Below are positions 4,783 through 8,431 of a stretch of 8,431 bases of DNA, piece after piece. The stretch is taken from assembly GCA_905195005.1 (NCBI GenBank), contig CAJJUC010000103.1, positions 1-8,431 on the forward strand, given 5' to 3'. How positions within the stretch are numbered: position 1 is the stretch's first letter; each line of letters opens with the position of its first letter. Both the position numbers and the translations under genes were made by a program. Under the pieces are notes generated by a model. It was not told where the DNA came from, did not search any database, and saw only the letters and a program-made list of their open reading frames with translations. The DNA comes from an uncultured Eubacteriales bacterium. Lineage in GTDB: Bacteria > Bacillota > Clostridia > UMGS1883.

Positions 4783-6057
4783 ATGGCAATTACTGCACCA
4801 CGCGGAACGGCTGATATTCTGCCGGACGATATACTTAAATGGAAATATATCGAAAACCGTATTGCTGACATTTGCAAGGAATACGGTTTTTCGGAGATAC
4901 GCACGCCCGTTTTCGAAAGCACGGAGCTTTTTCAGCGCGGCGTCGGCGATACAACGGATGTCGTTCAAAAGGAAATGTATACGTTTGACGACAAGGGCGG
5001 CAGAAGCATCACGCTGCGTCCTGAGGGAACGGCATCGGCGGCGCGCGCGTTTTTGGAGCATAATCTGTATGCCCGTCCGCTGCCGGCAAAGCTTTGCTAT
5101 AACATTACATGCTACCGCTATGAGAAGCCTCAGGCAGGACGGATGCGCGAATTTCATCAGTTCGGCGTTGAATGCTTCGGTGCGGAGCAGCCGTCGCTTG
5201 ATGCGGAAATTATCTCGCTTGCTTACCGCGTGCTTACTGACCTCGGAATAAAGGGACTTTCGCTCTGCCTTAATTCAATCGGCTGCCCGACGTGCAGAAA
5301 AGCTTATAACGAGGCGCTGCGCAGCTATTTCCGCCCGTATATTCAGGACGGAACACTTTGCGAAACATGCCGCAGCCGTTTTGACAAAAATCCGCTGCGC
5401 ATTCTCGACTGCAAAAGCCCCGTATGCGGAGAGGTTGCGAAAAACGCGCCGATACTGCTTGATTATATCTGCGACGAATGCCGCGGGCATTTTGACAGCG
5501 TTAAAAATCAGCTTGACGCAATCGGAATAGATTACAAGGTTGACGGCACGATTGTGCGCGGACTTGATTACTACACGAAAACGGTGTTTGAATTTAAAAC
5601 CTCGCTTAAGGGCGCTGCCGGCACGGTTTGCGGCGGCGGACGGTATGACGGACTGATTGAGGAGCTCGGCGGTGCGCCGAACCCCGGAATCGGCTTTGCA
5701 ATGGGAATCGAGCGCATTATTCTTGCCATGGAGGAAAGCGGAGCCATGCCCGAATTTTCATCGGGTCCCGACATATACGTTGCAAACATCGGAAGCGAAA
5801 CTGACGCCTATGTTTCAAGGCTTGTATATAATTTCAGAAAATGCGGCATAGCCTGTGAACGCGACCATATGGGAAGAAGCCTCAAGGCGCAGATGAAATA
5901 TGCCGATAAATGCGGCGCACGCTTCAGCATTGTTATCGGCGGCGATGAGGCGGAAAAAGGCGCTGCCGTGCTTAAAAACATGCGCACGGGCGAAACGGCG
6001 GAAATAAACCTTGATAATACGGAAGAAATAGCAAAAACTGTAACGGAGGACAGATAA
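4783..6057 (+). CDS. hisS: histidyl-tRNA synthetase
   Basis: A 424-residue class II aminoacyl-tRNA synthetase that charges tRNA-His in the cytoplasm. The N-terminus MAITAPRGTADILPDD is the family signature. Residues 79-83 (RPEGT) and motif 2 RYEKPQAGRMREFHQFGVE (112-130) bind ATP and histidine. GLDYYTKTVFEF (260-271) is the histidine-specific loop, GIGFAMGIERI (302-312) is motif 3, and the C-terminal anticodon-binding domain spans about 328-420. Cys pairs (168/171, 193/196, 230/233) are of the kind common in Firmicutes HisRS. Start: ATG 4783 is preferred to ATG 4777 because GAAAGGA (4767-4773) is 9 bases from the former and only 3 from the latter. Length and motifs are complete. It is directly followed by aspS with no gap, the usual Firmicutes arrangement. 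Confidence 0.98.
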   Translation: MAITAPRGTADILPDDILKWKYIENRIADICKEYGFSEIRTPVFESTELFQRGVGDTTDVVQKEMYTFDDKGGRSITLRPEGTASAARAFLEHNLYARPLPAKLCYNITCYRYEKPQAGRMREFHQFGVECFGAEQPSLDAEIISLAYRVLTDLGIKGLSLCLNSIGCPTCRKAYNEALRSYFRPYIQDGTLCETCRSRFDKNPLRILDCKSPVCGEVAKNAPILLDYICDECRGHFDSVKNQLDAIGIDYKVDGTIVRGLDYYTKTVFEFKTSLKGAAGTVCGGGRYDGLIEELGGAPNPGIGFAMGIERIILAMEESGAMPEFSSGPDIYVANIGSETDAYVSRLVYNFRKCGIACERDHMGRSLKAQMKYADKCGARFSIVIGGDEAEKGAAVLKNMRTGETAEINLDNTEEIAKTVTEDR

Positions 6058-7848
6058 ATGGATACAATAAAAGGACTTAAAAGAACATACATGTGCGGGC
6101 AGCTCCGCGAGGAGCATATCGGAGAAACGGTCACGCTGATGGGCTGGGTTGCGAAAGCGCGCAACATGGGCGGACTTGTGTTTGTCGATATCCGCGACAG
6201 AAGCGGAATTTCGCAGATTGTGTTTGAACCTGATAATGAAGAGCTTCAGAAAAAAGCCGGTGAGCTGCACATGGAATATGTTATCGCGGCAACGGGAACG
6301 GTTCGCCGCAGAAGCAATATAAACGGCAACATTCCAACCGGAAAGGTTGAAATTGAAGCAAAGGAACTGCGCGTGCTCAACACGAGCGAGGTTCCGCCGT
6401 TCGTTATAACGGATGATGTTAAAGCAAGCGAGGAGCTGCGGCTTAAATACCGCTTCCTCGATTTGCGCCGACCCGCGCTTGTAAAAACGCTTGAAATGCG
6501 CCATAAAATAACGCAGATTGCACGCCGTTATTACGATGAAAACGGATTTCTTGAAATCGAAACGCCGATTCTGACAAAAAGCACGCCCGAGGGCGCACGC
6601 GATTACCTTGTTCCGAGCAGAATTTATCCCGGAAACTTTTTCGCTCTTCCCCAGTCGCCGCAGCAGTATAAACAGCTTTTAATGCTTGCCGGAATGGATC
6701 GCTATTTTCAGATTGCAAAATGCTTCCGCGATGAGGATCTGCGTGCCGACCGTCAGCCGGAGTTTACGCAGCTTGACCTTGAAATGTCGTTCGTTGACGA
6801 GGACGATGTTATGACATTGAACGAAGGCTTCCTCAAAACAGTATTTAAGGAAGCGCTTGATTTCGATGTTCAGCTTCCGCTGCCGCGCATAACATGGCGC
6901 GAAGCAATGGACAGATTCGGTTCTGATAAACCGGATATCCGTTTCGGCATGGAGCTGGTTAATGTGACAGAGACTGTCAAAGACAGCGAATTTGTTGTAT
7001 TTAAGAATGCGATTGAAGCAGGCGGAACTGTCCGTGGTATCAACGCAAAAGGTCAGGGTGGCATGGCCAGAAAGAAGATCGACAAGCTGACAGCGTTTGT
7101 TAAAGATTACGGCGCTAAGGGACTGGCTTATGTTGCGCTTCAGGAAGATGGAACAGTGAAGTCTTCTTTCGCAAAATTCATGACAGACGAGCAGATGGAT
7201 GCACTTGTAAAAGCTATGGATGGAGAGCCGGGAGATCTGCTTCTCTTTGCAGCTGACAAGAACAAAGTGGTATGGGATTCTCTTGGAGCACTCCGTGTTG
7301 AGCTTGCAAAACAGCTTGAGCTTCTTGATAAGAATGAGTATCGTTTTGTATGGATCACAGAGTTCCCGCTGCTTGAGTGGAGCGAGGAGCAGAATCGTTT
7401 CGTTGCAATGCACCACCCATTTACAATGCCGATGGAAGAAGATATCCAGTATATCGAGTCTGATCCGGGAAGAGTCCGTGCGAAAGCATACGATATCGTA
7501 TTAAATGGTACAGAGATCGGTGGTGGTTCCGTGCGTATCCACCAGGATGATATCCAGGAAATGATGTTCAAGGCACTTGGATTCACGATGGAGCGTGCAT
7601 ACGACCAGTTCGGATTCCTGTTAAATGCGTTCAAATATGGAGTACCACCACATGCAGGACTTGCATACGGACTTGACCGTCTGGTTATGCTGATGGCACA
7701 GGAAGATTCTATTCGTGATGTTATCGCATTCCCGAAGGTAAAGGATGCTTCCTGCCTGATGAGTGAGGCGCCGAATACCGTCGATGCAAAGCAGCTTGAA
7801 GAGCTTGGAATCTCGATTGTGAAGCCGGAAGCTGAGACAGAAGAATAA
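6058..7848 (+). CDS. aspS: aspartyl-tRNA synthetase
   Basis: A 596-residue class II synthetase charging tRNA-Asp. The ATG follows the hisS stop without a gap; its ribosome site GGAGGA (6045-6050) lies inside the hisS end, so the two are translated as a pair. Domains: OB-fold anticodon-binding domain (about 10-105), catalytic core with motif 1 near 160-172, motif 2 FRDEDLRADRQPEFTQLD (223-240), the bacterial GAD insertion (about 285-420) with GSDKPDIRFGMEL, the GTEIGGGSVRIH block (484-495) and motif 3 GLAYGLDRLVML (534-545). Full length and intact. Unusual: the codon style changes abruptly near residues 282-305. Upstream is rich in CGC, GCG and ATT/ATA, whereas downstream favours ATC, CGT and GCA, and that style continues into the next gene. 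The protein stays in frame across the change, which falls in a strongly conserved segment. Confidence 0.98.
   Translation: MDTIKGLKRTYMCGQLREEHIGETVTLMGWVAKARNMGGLVFVDIRDRSGISQIVFEPDNEELQKKAGELHMEYVIAATGTVRRRSNINGNIPTGKVEIEAKELRVLNTSEVPPFVITDDVKASEELRLKYRFLDLRRPALVKTLEMRHKITQIARRYYDENGFLEIETPILTKSTPEGARDYLVPSRIYPGNFFALPQSPQQYKQLLMLAGMDRYFQIAKCFRDEDLRADRQPEFTQLDLEMSFVDEDDVMTLNEGFLKTVFKEALDFDVQLPLPRITWREAMDRFGSDKPDIRFGMELVNVTETVKDSEFVVFKNAIEAGGTVRGINAKGQGGMARKKIDKLTAFVKDYGAKGLAYVALQEDGTVKSSFAKFMTDEQMDALVKAMDGEPGDLLLFAADKNKVVWDSLGALRVELAKQLELLDKNEYRFVWITEFPLLEWSEEQNRFVAMHHPFTMPMEEDIQYIESDPGRVRAKAYDIVLNGTEIGGGSVRIHQDDIQEMMFKALGFTMERAYDQFGFLLNAFKYGVPPHAGLAYGLDRLVMLMAQEDSIRDVIAFPKVKDASCLMSEAPNTVDAKQLEELGISIVKPEAETEE
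6900..6960 (+). other. codon-style breakpoint inside aspS
   Basis: Between ATAACATGGCGC (about 6889-6900) and AATGTGACAGAGACTGTC (about 6961-6978) the synonymous codon choice changes clearly and stays changed to the right edge. The changeover lies in the segment encoding GSDKPDIRFGMEL, which is highly conserved among bacterial AspRS. Either homologous recombination between species or an assembly join at a shared stretch could give this. The exact position cannot be fixed by eye. Confidence 0.6.
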
Positions 7849-7865
7849 AGCATAATAAGAAGATT

Positions 7866-7917
7866 ACCGCATATGTATAGACTAAGGGAGACCGGAGTTT
7901 TGCATATGCGGTTTTTT
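7866..7917 (+). terminator. hairpin with T-tract after aspS, overlapping the next start codon
   Basis: ACCGCATATG (7866-7875) pairs with CATATGCGGT (7903-7912) around a 27-base loop. T residues follow up to 7917. It is placed to end aspS transcripts. The amidase ATG (7906-7908) lies in the 3' arm and its GGAG ribosome site (7894-7897) in the loop, so the same hairpin could also limit translation of the amidase from read-through mRNA. Confidence 0.65.
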
Positions 7918-8431
7918 GATCGGAAAAAAATCAGATTGTTGTTTGGATTTACCGTATTTTTAGTTTTGCTGATTCTGAATTGTGTGATGTATTGTAACAA
8001 AGCGGGGATGAAACGGGATTTGACGGTTGTGATTGATGTCGGACATGGCGGCAATGATCCGGGAAAAATAGGTGTGGATAATGTAAAAGAAAAAGATGTG
8101 AATTTGCAGATTGCCCTATGCTTGAAAGCACAGTTAAAGGCGCGGGGTGTGAAGGTAATCCTGACGCGCGAGGGGGATGTGTGTTTGGCAACGAATGGTG
8201 CGACGAACAAGAAAGTATCTGATATGCATAACCGGGTGAGCTTGATCAATGCGTCCGGCGCGGACTATATGATCAGTATCCACCAGAACAGCTACCCAGA
8301 GGCAGAGATTAGCGGACCGCAGGTATTTTATTATGGTTCGTCGGAAATGTCAAAGAAACTGGCGGAAACGATACAGGCGCAGTTGATCGTCGATTTGCAG
8401 CCACCGAAGGAACGGGAGATTAAGACGGGCA
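7906..8431 (+). CDS. cwlD: N-acetylmuramoyl-L-alanine amidase, CwlD-like (cut by right edge)
   Basis: The first 175 residues of an Amidase_3 family zinc enzyme that cleaves the bond between N-acetylmuramic acid and the peptide in peptidoglycan. Residues about 10-30 are a signal-anchor segment, placing it outside the membrane. Zinc ligands are visible: His47 in VIDVGHGGNDPG, Glu62 in KEKDVNL and His126 in SIHQNS. The insert with TNKKVSDMHNRVSLIN and the following QVFYYGSS resemble CwlD, the amidase needed for muramic-lactam formation in the spore cortex, which would fit a spore-former. The start at ATG 7906 has GGAG 8 bases upstream. The reading frame is open to the right edge; the C-terminal catalytic Glu region is missing. 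The CwlD assignment is weaker than the family call. Codon style matches the right-hand part of aspS, not the rest of the window. Confidence 0.85.
   Translation, partial: MRFFDRKKIRLLFGFTVFLVLLILNCVMYCNKAGMKRDLTVVIDVGHGGNDPGKIGVDNVKEKDVNLQIALCLKAQLKARGVKVILTREGDVCLATNGATNKKVSDMHNRVSLINASGADYMISIHQNSYPEAEISGPQVFYYGSSEMSKKLAETIQAQLIVDLQPPKEREIKTG

Noticed and set aside
5815..6504. 229-codon minus-strand open frame across the hisS-aspS junction
   Set aside because: Shadow of two clear synthetase genes; its product has no domain and no start signal.
7140..8249. 369-codon minus-strand open frame opposite aspS and the amidase
   Set aside because: It is antisense to two well-supported genes, has Ser/Arg-rich composition typical of a shadow frame, and shows no recognisable domain.

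Overview
The window looks like a chromosomal piece of a gut-type, low-to-mid GC Clostridia (Firmicutes) genome. The support is a YesM/LytS-type sensor kinase, strong GGAGG-type ribosome binding sites, the adjacent hisS-aspS pair, copper-amine-oxidase-N domain secreted proteins and a CwlD-like amidase. No tRNA, rRNA, CRISPR array or insertion sequence was seen. Both edges cut a gene.

Layout, left to right. (1) The C-terminal part of a sensor histidine kinase (1-710), then an intergenic stretch ending in a strong intrinsic terminator (898-950). (2) A complete tyrosine recombinase (1008-1847). (3) Directly after it, a 294-bp segment (1862-2155) bounded by an exact 18-bp inverted repeat. Each repeat is built like a tyrosine-recombinase core site: two inverted arms around a short centre. 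Inside lie a perfect-consensus sigma-A promoter (TTGACA, 17 bp, TATAAT) on the minus strand and a terminator-like hairpin that works in either direction. (4) A plus-strand four-gene cassette: secreted beta-helix protein (2291-3769), overlapping 52-residue microprotein (3769-3927), secreted copper-amine-oxidase-N domain protein (3969-4409) and Cys-rich 62-residue protein (4434-4622). It ends at a terminator (4626-4670). (5) Housekeeping operon hisS-aspS (4783-7848) with its own promoter. (6) The start of a CwlD-like cell-wall amidase (7906 to the right edge).

The central interpretation is an invertible-promoter (phase-variation) switch. As written, the only strong promoter in the segment points away from the cassette, towards the recombinase, so this copy appears to be the OFF state. 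Inversion between the repeats would turn the promoter towards the beta-helix operon. The internal terminator would sit between the recombinase and the cassette in both orientations. The left repeat followed by a T-tract could terminate the wasted leftward transcript in the OFF state. Promoter and repeats are seen directly; inversion itself is inferred.

A second notable point is an abrupt change in codon style inside aspS (about 6900-6960) that continues into the amidase. It suggests either a recombination mosaic or a chimeric assembly join, so linkage of the right-hand 1.5 kb to the rest should be treated with caution.
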